NCBI RefSeq assembly: GCF_004217175.1
Contig: NZ_SHKI01000002.1
Coordinates: forward strand, 673,000 to 736,999
Direction of reading: 5' to 3'
From: Leucobacter luti
Lineage (GTDB): Bacteria; Actinomycetota; Actinomycetes; Actinomycetales; Microbacteriaceae
DNA length: 64,000 nucleotides
How positions within the stretch are numbered: the stretch's first letter is position 1; every line of letters begins with the position of its first letter. The notes beneath the pieces are model-generated. The model made no database searches. It was not told the DNA's origin and worked only from the letters and a program-made list of their open reading frames with translations. The translations under genes and the position numbers were made by a program. Of this stretch, positions 18,601 through 27,384 are shown piece by piece.

Positions 18601-19635
18601 GTGCAACACGAGGACGCGCTCGGCCATCGCCCGGGCCGGAGCGGCCAGTATCCCGAGGTCACCGCGCCCGTGGCGCGACGTGCCGTCGACGCGGAGCTGG
18701 TTCGTATCACCGTGACCGTTGCGACGCGAGCCGGATACCACCTCGGGCCGGCGCTCGCGAGCGCAGGAATCAGCCCGGAGTCGCTCGGGTTCCCCGACGT
18801 GCGCATCTCGGTCGCGCAGGCGCACGCGTTTGTGGCCGCGGCGCAGACCACGGTGCCGGATCTCGGCCTGCTGGTCGGGGCGCGGCAAACCATCACCCAG
18901 TGGGGCCTGCTCGGACTCGCGATGCTCTCCGCCGACTCCGTGCGGCTCGCTCTGCGCACCGGCCTCAGGTACCGCGCGCTCGCGGGAGCGCTGGCCGAGG
19001 TGCGGCTTGAGACGGACCGGGCGGGGGTATCGCTCACCGCCGAGCCGCTTCCCGGGCTTGAGCGCGTCTCACGGTTCGTCGTTGAAGAACTGTTTGCGAG
19101 CGTCGCGGGCCTGTTGCGCTACGCCACCGGCAGCCTCACCGGACTCAGTGCTGAGTTCGCATTTCCGCCGCCCACGCAGCTTGAGCTCGCGCGCCGCACG
19201 TTCGGCGCCAATCTCGGATACCGCCGCCCAGCGTCACGGTTGCGTCTGAGTCGTGGCGTGCTCGATCGTCGACTGGCGACTGCGGACGCGTTCTGCCGGG
19301 CGAAGACGACCGCGCTGCTGGACGCGGAGCTCGTGCTGCGGCACCGGTCGCACGGATTCATCGCGCGGGTCGAGGCGCTGCTCGCTGCGCGCGTGGCGCA
19401 GGCCCCGCCGATCGCCGCGGTGGCCCGACACTTTCACCTCAGCGAGCGCACCCTGCGCCGGCGTCTCGCCGACGGGGGCACCACCTATCGCCTCCTGCTC
19501 GATGGCGTGCGGCGAGAACGCGCCCGCCAGTTGCTCGCCGCGGGGCAGCTGTCCGCCGATCAGGTTGCACGCGCCTGCGGGTTCAGCGATGACCGAAGTC
19601 TCCGCCGCGCCCAGCGCCGGTGGGGAGATAGCTGA
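18601..19635 (+). CDS. AraC-family transcriptional regulator
   Basis: 344-aa regulator with an N-terminal ligand-binding domain of the arabinose-operon-type family (about residues 25-210) and a C-terminal AraC double helix-turn-helix (about 250-340; RHFHLSERTLRRRLADGGTTY is the first HTH). This domain order is typical of regulators next to flavin monooxygenase and fatty-acid or alkane-oxidation genes. GTG 18601 is preferred, with AAGGAG at 18589-18594 and 6-nt spacing; ATG 18586 in frame is the alternative and would bury that site. It is divergent from the FMO-SDR fusion gene, which it probably controls. Confidence 0.87.
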   Translation: MQHEDALGHRPGRSGQYPEVTAPVARRAVDAELVRITVTVATRAGYHLGPALASAGISPESLGFPDVRISVAQAHAFVAAAQTTVPDLGLLVGARQTITQWGLLGLAMLSADSVRLALRTGLRYRALAGALAEVRLETDRAGVSLTAEPLPGLERVSRFVVEELFASVAGLLRYATGSLTGLSAEFAFPPPTQLELARRTFGANLGYRRPASRLRLSRGVLDRRLATADAFCRAKTTALLDAELVLRHRSHGFIARVEALLAARVAQAPPIAAVARHFHLSERTLRRRLADGGTTYRLLLDGVRRERARQLLAAGQLSADQVARACGFSDDRSLRRAQRRWGDS

Positions 19636-19671
19636 GCGCGAGCGGAGCCCCGGCCCTGGGATCGGCCCCGA

Positions 19672-20940
19672 TTAGCCGGAGGCGCGGAGCGCCTCGACCG
19701 GTTGCAGCCGTGACGCGCGGAGGGCGGGCACGAACGCCGCAACCGTCGCTGCGGCGGTGGTGCCCAGCACGATCGTGAGGAGCTGCGCCGGGGTGAACAC
19801 GAACAGCTCAAGACCGGGGAGGTCGAGCCCAGCGGCCTCAATCAGCGCGGGTCCAGCCCAGATGCCGCCGCTCACGCCGAGGGCCACGGCGAGCGCGCTG
19901 CCGATGAGCCCGAGCAGGGTCGCCTCCAACGACACTGACGCAAACACGGCCGCGCGTGACATGCCGAGGGCACGATGCAGGCCGATCAAGCGCGTGCGTT
20001 CCTGCACCGACATGAGGAGGGTGTTGACCACGCCGAACAGCGCCGCAACGATCGCGATCACGGCGAGCACGTTCACGGTGAGGAGCACACCACTCGTCAC
20101 CGACTCGATGTCGCCCATGGTGTCGCTCGTGGTGGTGGCGGCGAGGCCGGCCGCCCGGATCGCGGCGGCGCTCGCCGCAACGTCGCTGCTCACCACCGTT
20201 GCCATTGGGAACCACTCGGGCATTGCGTTCGGACCGCCGCCGAAGGTGGCACGCTCCGCCAGCCGCTCGTAGGGCTCGTTGGCGTAGGGCTGGTTGCCGC
20301 CGATCAGTGAGCGCAATTGGATTCCCACGACGGTCACGGTGAGTTCGTGGACGCGGTGGTCCGCGTCCGCGAAGCTCGTGGTGATGCTCCGCCCGAGCGC
20401 GGCCTCGGGGCTCGGGAACCCGAGCGGTGCGGTGGCGTGTTCTGGGAGCACGATCTCGGGCTCCTCGCTCGCATAGTCGAGCTGACGACCCGCGACGAGG
20501 CGGGTCGTCTTGTCTGGGACGAACCCGCCGTAGGTGAACCTGAATCGGTCGCCACTCGGCCCCTTGAAATACTGCGGGTTGAGCTCCGGTGACATGATGA
20601 CGCGGGTGACCCCCGGAAGGCCCTCAAGCACCTGCGCATCGCGGTTCGACAGTGCGCGGGACTCAGCGCTCGGGGAAGCGGCCGCGGTCGCCTCGTCGTA
20701 CGGCTCAAGCGATTTGCGGTCGAGCGCGGTGAGCGGCGGTGCCCCCGTGACGAGGATGATGTCTCGCGAGCCGAGCGCCTCGACCTGGTCCGCGATGTAC
20801 CCGGTGATGCCCGCGCCCAGGCCGCCCGTGACGGTGAGGGTGAACGCGCCGATCATAATGGCAAGAATCGAGAGTAGCGCCCGCCCGGGGCGGCGGAAGG
20901 CGTTACGGAGCGCCTGCGTGGTGAGCTCGCGCGCGGTCAC
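19672..20940 (-). CDS. MacB/FtsX-type ABC transporter permease
   Basis: 422-aa membrane protein: one N-terminal transmembrane helix (LLSILAIMIGAFTLTVTGG region), a large extracytoplasmic MacB-PCD-like domain (about residues 50-270), and three C-terminal helices with the FtsX-like motif (LIGLHRALGMSRAAVF), where Gly-Met precedes the coupling helix. Such proteins act as mechanotransmission pumps exporting peptides, lipids or antibiotics or signalling across the membrane. GTG 20940 is the start because it overlaps the stop of the ATPase gene by 4 bp (GTGA). It ends the two-gene minus-strand operon and converges with the AraC gene, 36 bp away. Substrate unknown. Confidence 0.87.
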   Translation of the reverse strand: MTARELTTQALRNAFRRPGRALLSILAIMIGAFTLTVTGGLGAGITGYIADQVEALGSRDIILVTGAPPLTALDRKSLEPYDEATAAASPSAESRALSNRDAQVLEGLPGVTRVIMSPELNPQYFKGPSGDRFRFTYGGFVPDKTTRLVAGRQLDYASEEPEIVLPEHATAPLGFPSPEAALGRSITTSFADADHRVHELTVTVVGIQLRSLIGGNQPYANEPYERLAERATFGGGPNAMPEWFPMATVVSSDVAASAAAIRAAGLAATTTSDTMGDIESVTSGVLLTVNVLAVIAIVAALFGVVNTLLMSVQERTRLIGLHRALGMSRAAVFASVSLEATLLGLIGSALAVALGVSGGIWAGPALIEAAGLDLPGLELFVFTPAQLLTIVLGTTAAATVAAFVPALRASRLQPVEALRASG

Positions 20941-21635
20941 GCCATCGCCTCCGCCTCGGGTGCGGTGTCCGAGAGGATCGCCCCGTCCCGGATCGTCACC
21001 ACTCGGTCGCACCGCGCGGCGAGGGCCGAACTGTGCGTCACGATGATCAGCGATGCCCCCGTGCCGCGGTGGAGCGCGAAGAGTGTCTCGGTGATCGCCT
21101 CACCGGTCTCGCTGTCGAGCGCTCCCGTCGGTTCGTCCGCGAACAGCACGCGCGGCTCGGTGACGAGTGCGCGGGCGATTGCCACGCGCTGCTGCTGCCC
21201 GCCGGAGAGCGTGTCGGCCCGCGTGCCGGCCCGATCCGCGAGCCCCACGGCGTCGAGGGCCGCGGTGGCGCGGGCCCGCGCGCCACGCGACGCCCCCGCG
21301 ATTCTGAGCGGCACCGTGACGTTTTCGACGGCGCTCATCCGCGGGTCGAGGTGAAAGCTCTGAAACACGAAACCGAACTCGCGGTTTCGGAGTCGATCGG
21401 CCGCCCCGGCCCTGAGTCTCGTGAGGTCCACCCCGTCGAGGGAGACCGTGCCGCTCGTGGGCGCATCGAGGAGGCCCATCATGTTGAGGAGCGTTGATTT
21501 GCCGGATCCGCTCTCGCCGACGATCGCGAGCGACTCGGCCGGGTGCGTGGTGAGCGACACCCCGCGGAGCGCGCGGAAGGCGGAGCTTCCGGAGCCGTAG
21601 ACCTTGGTGAGCGCACGGAGCTCGAATGCTGCCAC
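20937..21635 (-). CDS. MacB/LolD-type ABC transporter ATP-binding protein
   Basis: 232-aa ATPase subunit with Walker A GESGSGKST, Q-loop FVFQSFHLDPRMSAVENV, signature LSGGQQQRVAIARAL, Walker B RVLFADEPTGALD and the H-loop TH. It is the LolD/MacB type that pairs with single FtsX-like permeases, and its stop overlaps the permease start. GTG 21635 is chosen because AAAGGA lies 6 nt upstream; the ATG at 21659 has GGAGGG only 1 nt away, too close to serve. No substrate-binding protein is nearby. Confidence 0.9.
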   Translation of the reverse strand: MAAFELRALTKVYGSGSSAFRALRGVSLTTHPAESLAIVGESGSGKSTLLNMMGLLDAPTSGTVSLDGVDLTRLRAGAADRLRNREFGFVFQSFHLDPRMSAVENVTVPLRIAGASRGARARATAALDAVGLADRAGTRADTLSGGQQQRVAIARALVTEPRVLFADEPTGALDSETGEAITETLFALHRGTGASLIIVTHSSALAARCDRVVTIRDGAILSDTAPEAEAMA

Positions 21636-21815
21636 AGCGTGTCCTTTCGGGTCAGCCATCCCTCCGTGATGCCACGATCGTACGTCGAAGCTGGGGGAAA
21701 CTCGATCGGCACGGCGGCCTCACCCGGGTGGCCGAACCGCTGAATCGACGCGGTGGGCCGTCGAAGTGACGCCGCGACCGGGAGGTTCGAGAGGTGCCCG
21801 ACGTACGGGAAAAAA

Positions 21816-22272
21816 TCAGGTGCGTACCCGGTTGCGCGCACGCACGGCGAACAGTGCGCACCCGATCACGACGACCCCACCCAGCATGGTCGCCCACCCG
21901 AGCCTCTCGTGCAGGAGCAGCGCGGCCCACGCCAGGCTGAGGACCGGCTGGGCGAGTTGCACCTGGCTCACCTGCGCCATTGGGCCGAGCGCGAGGCCCC
22001 GGTACCACGCGAAGAAGCCGAGAAACATGCTGACCACCGCGAGATACCCGAATGCGCCCCACTCTGCGAGCGTTGCCGTGGGCGGGTGCTCCGTGAGCGC
22101 GAATGCGGAGAGGGCGAACATGAGCGGCGCGGCCGCGACGAGCGCCCAGGAGATGGTCTGCCAGGCACCGAGTTCGCGAGCGAGGAGGCCGCCCTCCGCG
22201 TACCCCACCGCGCACACGACTACCGCCGCGAACAGGAGTAGATCGGCCCAGCCGAGTGCGCCGAAGCCGACG
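21816..22272 (-). pseudogene. EamA/DMT transporter, N-terminal half deleted
   Basis: About 150 C-terminal residues match the second EamA domain of a drug/metabolite transporter: five hydrophobic helices, including the typical WxxISWALVAA, GYLAVVSMFLGFFAWYRGLALG and QPVLSLAWAALLLHERL segments. The family normally has about 290-300 residues in two EamA repeats; the first repeat is missing. Upstream of about 22272 the same frame reads only the antisense of the neighbouring regulator, so the homology ends abruptly there with no start codon or ribosome binding site. It is head-to-head with a similarly truncated MocR-type gene, as expected if one deletion removed both 5' ends. Confidence 0.75.
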
Positions 22273-23616
22273 CCCGGTGCACAGCTTCCTCCGAGTCGCG
22301 CGCTCGTTGCGGAGTTCGAAGCGAGTCCGGTCACGGTGCAGCGCGCACTTCGTGCGCTCACCGCCCAGGGCTTGATTGAGTCACGGCCGGGGGTCGGCAC
22401 ATTCGTTCGAGCGACGCGAACCACGCGTCCGCACGACTTTGGTTGGCAAACGGCCGCGCTCGGTGCTCCCGATTCTCGGATCCCACACCGTGTGGCAGCG
22501 CTTCGGACCGTGCTCGGAGAGGTGCTTTCGCTGCACTCCGGGTACCCGGACCCTGCGCTGCTCCCGGAGCGTCTCGTGCGTGCCGCGTTCGGGCGCGCTG
22601 GTCGGGCCGCCGCCGCCGTCGGTTGCGCGCCGAGTGCCGGGCTGCCCGAGCTGAGAGCGTGGTTCGCCGCCGAGCTCGGCTCGGCAACTGCGCCCGGGGT
22701 CACCGCTCCTGACACGAGCGACGCGATCGTGCTTCCCGGGAGCCAGAGCGGGTTGGGCTCGGTGTTTCGGGCCCTCGTCGGGGCCGGTCAGCCGCTTCTC
22801 ATTGAATCACCCAGCTACTGGGGTGCGATGCTCGCTGCGGCTCAGGTCGGGGTGCGGCTCGTCCCGATCCCGAGTGGCCCCGCCGGACCCGACCCGGCAG
22901 AGCTTGATCGCGCGTTCACAGAGACCGGGGCGCGTGCCCTCTACGCGCAACCGAACTTTTCGAACCCCTTGGGTGGGCAGTGGTCGCCTGAGCGGGGTGC
23001 CGCAATCCTCGACACCGTGCGCGCGCACGGGGCGTTCTTGATTGAGGATGACTGGGCACACGACTTCGGGATCACCACCGCGCCGCACCCGCTTGCGGCT
23101 CACGATGACCAGGGCCATGTGGTCTACGTGCGTTCGCTCACCAAGAGCGTCTCGCCGGCTGTTCGCGTCGCCGGACTCATTGCTCGCGGTCCCGCGCGGG
23201 ACCGGATTCTCGCGGACGTGCAGGCGCAGTCGCTCTACGTCAGTGCGGTGCTCCAGGCGGTGGCGCTCGATGTGGTGTCCCAGCCCGCATGGCGGTCCCA
23301 CCTCACCAGGATCCGGACGGAGCTGGTCGGTCGCCGCGATCTCCTCGTCGCCGCGATTCGAGAACACGCCCCGGGCCTCCATCTGGAGGCCGTGCCCAAG
23401 GGGGGCTTGAACCTCTGGGCCGGGCTCCCCACGGGTGTCGATCTTCCGGAGTTTGTGCGCGCGTGTGAGGTCCGGGGGGTGGCGGTCGCAGCGGGGGACG
23501 AGTGGATCCCCGCGGAGCCGACCGGGCCGTTCGTGCGGCTGAGCTTCGCGGGCCCGCACCCCGCTGCCTTCCCGGAGGGGGCGCGCACCATCCAGGCGGT
23601 GTTGGACGGGAGTTGA
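22261..23616 (+). pseudogene. MocR/PdxR-type GntR-aminotransferase regulator, 5' end deleted
   Basis: The frame encodes most of a MocR-type regulator: residues from the GxxLPPSRALVAEFEASPVTVQRAL segment form a GntR winged helix lacking about its first 20-30 residues, followed by a fold-type I aminotransferase-like domain with the PLP lysine in VRSLTKSVSPAVRVAG. The C-terminus is intact. No in-frame ATG, GTG or well-placed TTG exists between the junction (about 22261-22275) and the HTH; the first usable in-frame TTG lies inside the HTH. Intact members are about 440-480 aa. It may still be partly expressed from outside, but a functional regulator is unlikely. Confidence 0.72.
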
Positions 23617-23640
23617 CCGGCCAGTCTCGGCGGCCCCGGC

Positions 23641-23750
23641 GCTCAGGTGCTCAGGTGCTCAGGCGTCCAGGTGCTCAGGCGTCCAGGCGCTCGGGCGTCC
23701 AGGTGCTCAGGCGTCCAGGCGCTCGGGCGCTCAGGCGCTCAGGCGCTCAG
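23641..23750. repeat. Octanucleotide tandem array, about 13.75 copies
   Basis: Contiguous 8-bp units of the form GYYCRGGY (GCTCAGGT, GCTCAGGC, GTCCAGGT, GTCCAGGC, GCTCGGGC) cover 110 bp in the convergent gap between the MocR-type remnant and the lipid-kinase gene. Units alternate in blocks, which suggests past duplication of longer segments (for example GCTCAGGC-GTCCAGGC-GCTCGGGC). No protein-coding role is evident. Confidence 0.88.
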
Positions 23751-23770
23751 ACGCGCGGGCACCCAAACCC

Positions 23771-24751
23771 TCAAGCGCCGCCGAGCGCCTCCGCCCGCGG
23801 CCCGGCGAGCACACGCAGCGCTCCGGGCCGCACCGTGACCGTAGCGGGGAGCGTCCCCACCCGCTCGCCGTCCACGAAGACGCCGAGCGGGTGATCAGCG
23901 TCGATCGTCACGGTGCGCGCGGACTCGACCCGCACCCCCGTAAATCTGAGGTGCGCGCCGCGGAACGCGGAGATGAGCACGGCGGCGAGCCGCACGAAGC
24001 CCCCACCCCAGAGGCCGACCACCTCGAGCGTGCCGTCGTCGATCCGGGAGTCGGGGCTGATGCGCACCCCGCCGCCGTACTGGCCGTGGTTCGAAATCGC
24101 CACGAGCCAGGCGCGCCCGCGCCGGGTGGCGCCGCCGCTCGTGACCGTGTAGTTCGCGCCCGTGAATCGGAACAGCGCGAGCAGAGCGCCGGCGATGTAG
24201 GTGAGCGGGCCGAGCTTGAGCCGGATCCCGTTGCCGAGCTCGTTGGCGACGCCGTCCAAGCCGGTGGCGCACACGCCGAGGAAGCCGCGCCCGCCCGCTG
24301 CGGGGCCGTCCGCGGTCGTCACCCAGGCGAGATCGATGCGGTGTTCGCGGTACGTGGCGACGGCGGCGGCCGCGGCGACCGGGTCGAGCCCGAGCCCGAA
24401 GCGGCGCGATGTGTCGTTGCCGCGCCCGCCGGGGAGCGGGAGGAGCAGCGCGCCGGTCTTCGCCACGGCCCCGGCTGCTGCCCCGATGAGGCCGTCCCCG
24501 CCGAGCGCGATCACGAGCGCATCCGGCCCGGCTCGGCGCACGCGGTCCGCGGCGTCGGCGAGGCTGGCGCTGTGGTGCACGACGGGCGAGAGGCCAGCGG
24601 CTTCGAGCGCCGCGTGCACGGCGGGGAGCGCGCGCAGGCCCCTGCCGCCGCCGGACACGGGACTCACGAGGAGGAGCGGGGTGTTTCGGGTGAGGGCGGG
24701 CTCGGCGGCGGCGCGCTGCGGCGCGCGGCGCGGCTGCGGGGTGTCGGTCAT
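23771..24751 (-). CDS. Diacylglycerol kinase-like lipid kinase (DagK/YegS type)
   Basis: 326-aa soluble lipid kinase of the DAGK-catalytic family, phosphorylating diacylglycerol or a related lipid with ATP. The conserved ALGGDGLIG motif (nucleotide binding, about residues 82-90) and LPLPGGRGNDTSRRFG (about 104-119) are clear; the usual GTGND is GRGND here. The C-terminal beta-sandwich contains the D-G-x-L segment of the family. Start ATG 24751; no strong ribosome binding site is seen. It lies downstream of glpD on the same strand, separated by a 119-bp gap with a run of 17 G residues. A second, different member of the family is at 30187. Confidence 0.85.
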   Translation of the reverse strand: MTDTPQPRRAPQRAAAEPALTRNTPLLLVSPVSGGGRGLRALPAVHAALEAAGLSPVVHHSASLADAADRVRRAGPDALVIALGGDGLIGAAAGAVAKTGALLLPLPGGRGNDTSRRFGLGLDPVAAAAAVATYREHRIDLAWVTTADGPAAGGRGFLGVCATGLDGVANELGNGIRLKLGPLTYIAGALLALFRFTGANYTVTSGGATRRGRAWLVAISNHGQYGGGVRISPDSRIDDGTLEVVGLWGGGFVRLAAVLISAFRGAHLRFTGVRVESARTVTIDADHPLGVFVDGERVGTLPATVTVRPGALRVLAGPRAEALGGA

Positions 24752-24848
24752 GGGAGCTCCGTTGCTCTCGAAGAGCGGGTCGATGGTGGGCGGGGAGCGG
24801 GCGTGAGGCCTGCAGGAATCGTAGCGGGTCAGCGACGTGGCCGGGGCC

Positions 24849-24865
24849 GGGGGGGGGGGGGGGGG
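24849..24865. repeat. Homopolymer of 17 G (C on the minus strand)
   Basis: Uninterrupted G17 follows CCGGGGCC in the 119-bp gap between glpD and the lipid-kinase gene. It is 97 bp upstream of the kinase ATG on the minus strand. A run this long is slippage-prone and also a difficult spot for sequencing. Confidence 0.9.
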
Positions 24866-24870
24866 CTGGG

Positions 24871-26541
24871 TCAGCTGGCCCCGTCGGCTCCGTCGGATCG
24901 GTCACCGCGCCCCTGAGCGCGTGGGCTGTCCCGCGCGAGGAGCGCGGCGACCGCTGGGGCAGCCGCACTGGAGCGCTCCGGATCGAACGCCAGGCGGGTG
25001 CGTCGGTGCAGCACATCTTCTGGCGTGCGCGCGCCCTCCGCGAGCACCGCGAAACGCACCTCCGCGCCAGTGACGCCAGCGCCGGGCGCGAGTTCCTCCG
25101 TGAGGATCGGATCGGCCGCGGCGAGCGCGGCCACCCGCGCGGCTTCCCACCCGTAGCGCGCGGTGAGGCGTGCGGCGATGGTCCCCCCGGGGTCCGCCCC
25201 GGGCCACTGCACTTGCCCGGCATTCCCGGCTCCGGGGAAGTTCCCGGAGCCGGGCGAGCCGAGCAGCGGCACGCGCGCCGTCACCGCCGCCCGTGCGCGG
25301 GGATCGCCCCCGAGCCGGCGCACCGCCGCGTCGACGGCCTCCTCGGCCATGCGCCGGTACGCCGTGAGTTTGCCCCCGGTGATCGTGATTGGCTCGCCGG
25401 GGCGGTCGCGCAGCAGGTGGCGGCGCGAGGCGTTCGCCGAGTCGGTGCCCGCGCCGAGTAGCGGTCTGAGGCCCGCGAAGCTGCTCAGCACGTCCGCGCG
25501 CGTGAGCGGGGTGTCGAGCGCGGCGTTTGCCACGCGGAGCAAGAAATCAACGTCGGTATCGGGGATCGCTGGTGCGTAGCCGTCTGCGCCGGGAGCGGGC
25601 TCGTCGGTGAGGCCCAGGTAGCACAGGCCGTTCGACTGCGGGAGCACGAACACGTAGCGTCCGAAGTGCCCCGGAACCGGGGCGGTCATCACCGCGCGCG
25701 GGTGGCCGAGGGTCGCGGACGAGATGACGAGGTGCGTTCCGCGGCTGGGCGTCATGGGGAGCCCCGGGGCGAAGTCGCCAGCCCACACACCGGCGGCGTT
25801 GATGACCACCCTGGCACGGATCCGCAGCTCGGTGCGGGGGGCGGCCGCGCTCGTGTCGGATCCGGGTGCCGGCCCCGCGTCGATCACGGCCCCGCGCTCG
25901 CTCGCGCTGAGTACCCGGCAGCCGGTGAGCACGTGTGCCCCGTGCCGGGCGGCCGTGCGGGCGAGGGCGACGACCAGCCGCACGTCGTCCTCGAGCGCCC
26001 CGTCCCAGTAGACGATGCCGCCACGGAGTCCCTCCTGTCGCAGCGCCGGCGCGAGCAGCCGCGCGCCGCGCGGGTCGACGCGGCGGGGCCGGGGGAGCAC
26101 GCTCGCGGGGAGGCCGCTCGCGACGCGGAGCAGGTCGGCGATCCGGATCCCCGTTTCTGACAGCGCATCGGCCGCGGCGCCGCTCGCGCCGCCGCCGAAG
26201 CGCGGCACCAGGAAGGCGCGTGGCCGTACCAGGTGTGGGGCGATCCGGCGCATGAGCGCGGCACGCTCCACCGCCGACTCCCACGCGAGCGGGAGGTCGC
26301 CGCGGGCGAGGTAGCGCAGCCCTCCGTGCACCAGTTTCGAGCTGAAGCCGCTCGTGCCGCTCGCGAGATCGGCCGCCTCGCAGAGTGCGACGCTGAGTCC
26401 GCGGGTGGCCGCGTCGAGTGCGACGCCCGCGCCGGTGACCCCGCCGCCGATCACGAGCACGTCGACCTCGTGCTCGGCGAGGTGGGCGAGCGAGTGTGCT
26501 CGACTCGCCTCGTTCAGGTCCCCGCGTCGCGTCTGCGTCAT
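24871..26541 (-). CDS. glpD: Aerobic glycerol-3-phosphate dehydrogenase
   Basis: 556-aa FAD-dependent, membrane-associated dehydrogenase oxidising sn-glycerol 3-phosphate to dihydroxyacetone phosphate and passing electrons to quinone. The N-terminal Rossmann motif VIGGGVTGAGVALDAATRGL, followed by SGTSGFSSKLVHGGLRYL, is diagnostic, and the C-terminal DAO-C domain (EELAPGAGVTGAEVRFAVLAEGARTPEDVLHRRTRLAF region) is present. ATG 26541 is used; an in-frame TTG at 26562 is less likely. The TetR gene lies 40 bp upstream on the same strand and may be co-transcribed. The product, DHAP, is the backbone precursor used by the alkylglycerone-phosphate-synthase-like enzyme encoded next door. Confidence 0.94.
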   Translation of the reverse strand: MTQTRRGDLNEASRAHSLAHLAEHEVDVLVIGGGVTGAGVALDAATRGLSVALCEAADLASGTSGFSSKLVHGGLRYLARGDLPLAWESAVERAALMRRIAPHLVRPRAFLVPRFGGGASGAAADALSETGIRIADLLRVASGLPASVLPRPRRVDPRGARLLAPALRQEGLRGGIVYWDGALEDDVRLVVALARTAARHGAHVLTGCRVLSASERGAVIDAGPAPGSDTSAAAPRTELRIRARVVINAAGVWAGDFAPGLPMTPSRGTHLVISSATLGHPRAVMTAPVPGHFGRYVFVLPQSNGLCYLGLTDEPAPGADGYAPAIPDTDVDFLLRVANAALDTPLTRADVLSSFAGLRPLLGAGTDSANASRRHLLRDRPGEPITITGGKLTAYRRMAEEAVDAAVRRLGGDPRARAAVTARVPLLGSPGSGNFPGAGNAGQVQWPGADPGGTIAARLTARYGWEAARVAALAAADPILTEELAPGAGVTGAEVRFAVLAEGARTPEDVLHRRTRLAFDPERSSAAAPAVAALLARDSPRAQGRGDRSDGADGAS

Positions 26542-26581
26542 GCCGTTCCCGTCCCGGGCCAACCGTGGCCCGTCGCTTCGT

Positions 26582-27367
26582 CTATGCGTGTGTGAGGTGC
26601 GCCCGCGCGGCGGTCGGCACGCGCTCGGCCCCGAACGCGGCCGCCACCAGATCGGTGAGCTCCGCGCACGCGCGGGCGAAGCCCCGGTCGAGGGCGCTCG
26701 ATTCCGCGGCGGGGTCCGTTGCAGGGTTCGCTGTCGCCGTCGTGCCCCGGGTGAGGGGCGCGCCGAGCGCGACGCCCCGCACGAGGAGCAGGAGCGTGAG
26801 CGCGCTGGGCGCCTGCTCGGGAATCGAGCCGTCGGCGCGGCCCGCGTCGAGCAACTCGGAGATCGCGTCGAGCACGATCTCCTGGCTGCGCCCCAGCCGC
26901 CCGCTCAGGTACGGTTCGATCAGCTCCGGCTGCTGCGTGAAGACCGCGGAGACCAGCTCGGACTCCGCGAAGGCGAGTGCGCCGGCCCCGAGGAACTCGG
27001 CGAGTCGGGTGGCTCCGGATGCGTGTGCGGGCCCGGGAAGGGCCGCGCGGATCCGCGCCACCGCGGCGGTGAACTCCCGCGTCAGCGCGAGCAGCACGGC
27101 GTTGTCCATGCTGCCGAGCGCGCGATAGAAGGTCATGCGCGAGACTCCGGCGGCATCGGCGACGTCCTGCGCGGTGAGCTTGCGCGGGCCGTAGCGCCGC
27201 AGCCCCGCTGCGACCGCGTCGAGGAGCGCCTCATCGCGCGCGCTCGGCGCGGATCCCCGGCTGCGCACGGATTCCTCGTTCGGCACAGGCCCCCCGCTCA
27301 GCCCGGACTCCCGGCTCGGCGCTGATCCGGTGGCCTGAGCGGTTGCACTGTTACGATGTTGGCCCAT
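26582..27367 (-). CDS. TetR-family transcriptional regulator
   Basis: 261-aa regulator. After a Ser/Gly/Pro-rich N-terminal tail of about 40 residues comes the TetR HTH (KLTAQDVADAAGVSRMTFYRALGSMDNAV, about residues 63-91), then an all-helical ligand domain. ATG 27367 is only 17 bp from the divergent flavoprotein start at 27385, and this gap with its flanks holds a repeated CACTGTWACG element, so the protein probably controls both directions, including glpD downstream. The position matches mycobacterial Rv2250c between glpD1 (Rv2249c) and the AGPS-like gene Rv2251 (from memory). Confidence 0.87.
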   Translation of the reverse strand: MGQHRNSATAQATGSAPSRESGLSGGPVPNEESVRSRGSAPSARDEALLDAVAAGLRRYGPRKLTAQDVADAAGVSRMTFYRALGSMDNAVLLALTREFTAAVARIRAALPGPAHASGATRLAEFLGAGALAFAESELVSAVFTQQPELIEPYLSGRLGRSQEIVLDAISELLDAGRADGSIPEQAPSALTLLLLVRGVALGAPLTRGTTATANPATDPAAESSALDRGFARACAELTDLVAAAFGAERVPTAARAHLTHA

Positions 27368-27383
27368 GTGTCACACTGTAACG
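27346..27383. promoter_or_regulatory. Direct-repeat operator across the TetR/flavoprotein starts
   Basis: CACTGTTACG at 27346-27355 is repeated as CACTGTAACG at 27374-27383, 28 bp apart (9 of 10 bases identical), with the small palindrome GTGTCACAC between them at 27368-27376. The sites overlap the first codons of the TetR gene and abut the flavoprotein ATG, leaving no room for a ribosome binding site; a leaderless transcript is likely for the plus-strand gene. Confidence 0.5.
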
Positions 27384-27384
27384 T

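Noticed and set aside
23641..23750. CRISPR-like array
   Set aside because: Period is 8 bp with no spacers between repeats and no cas genes in the window.
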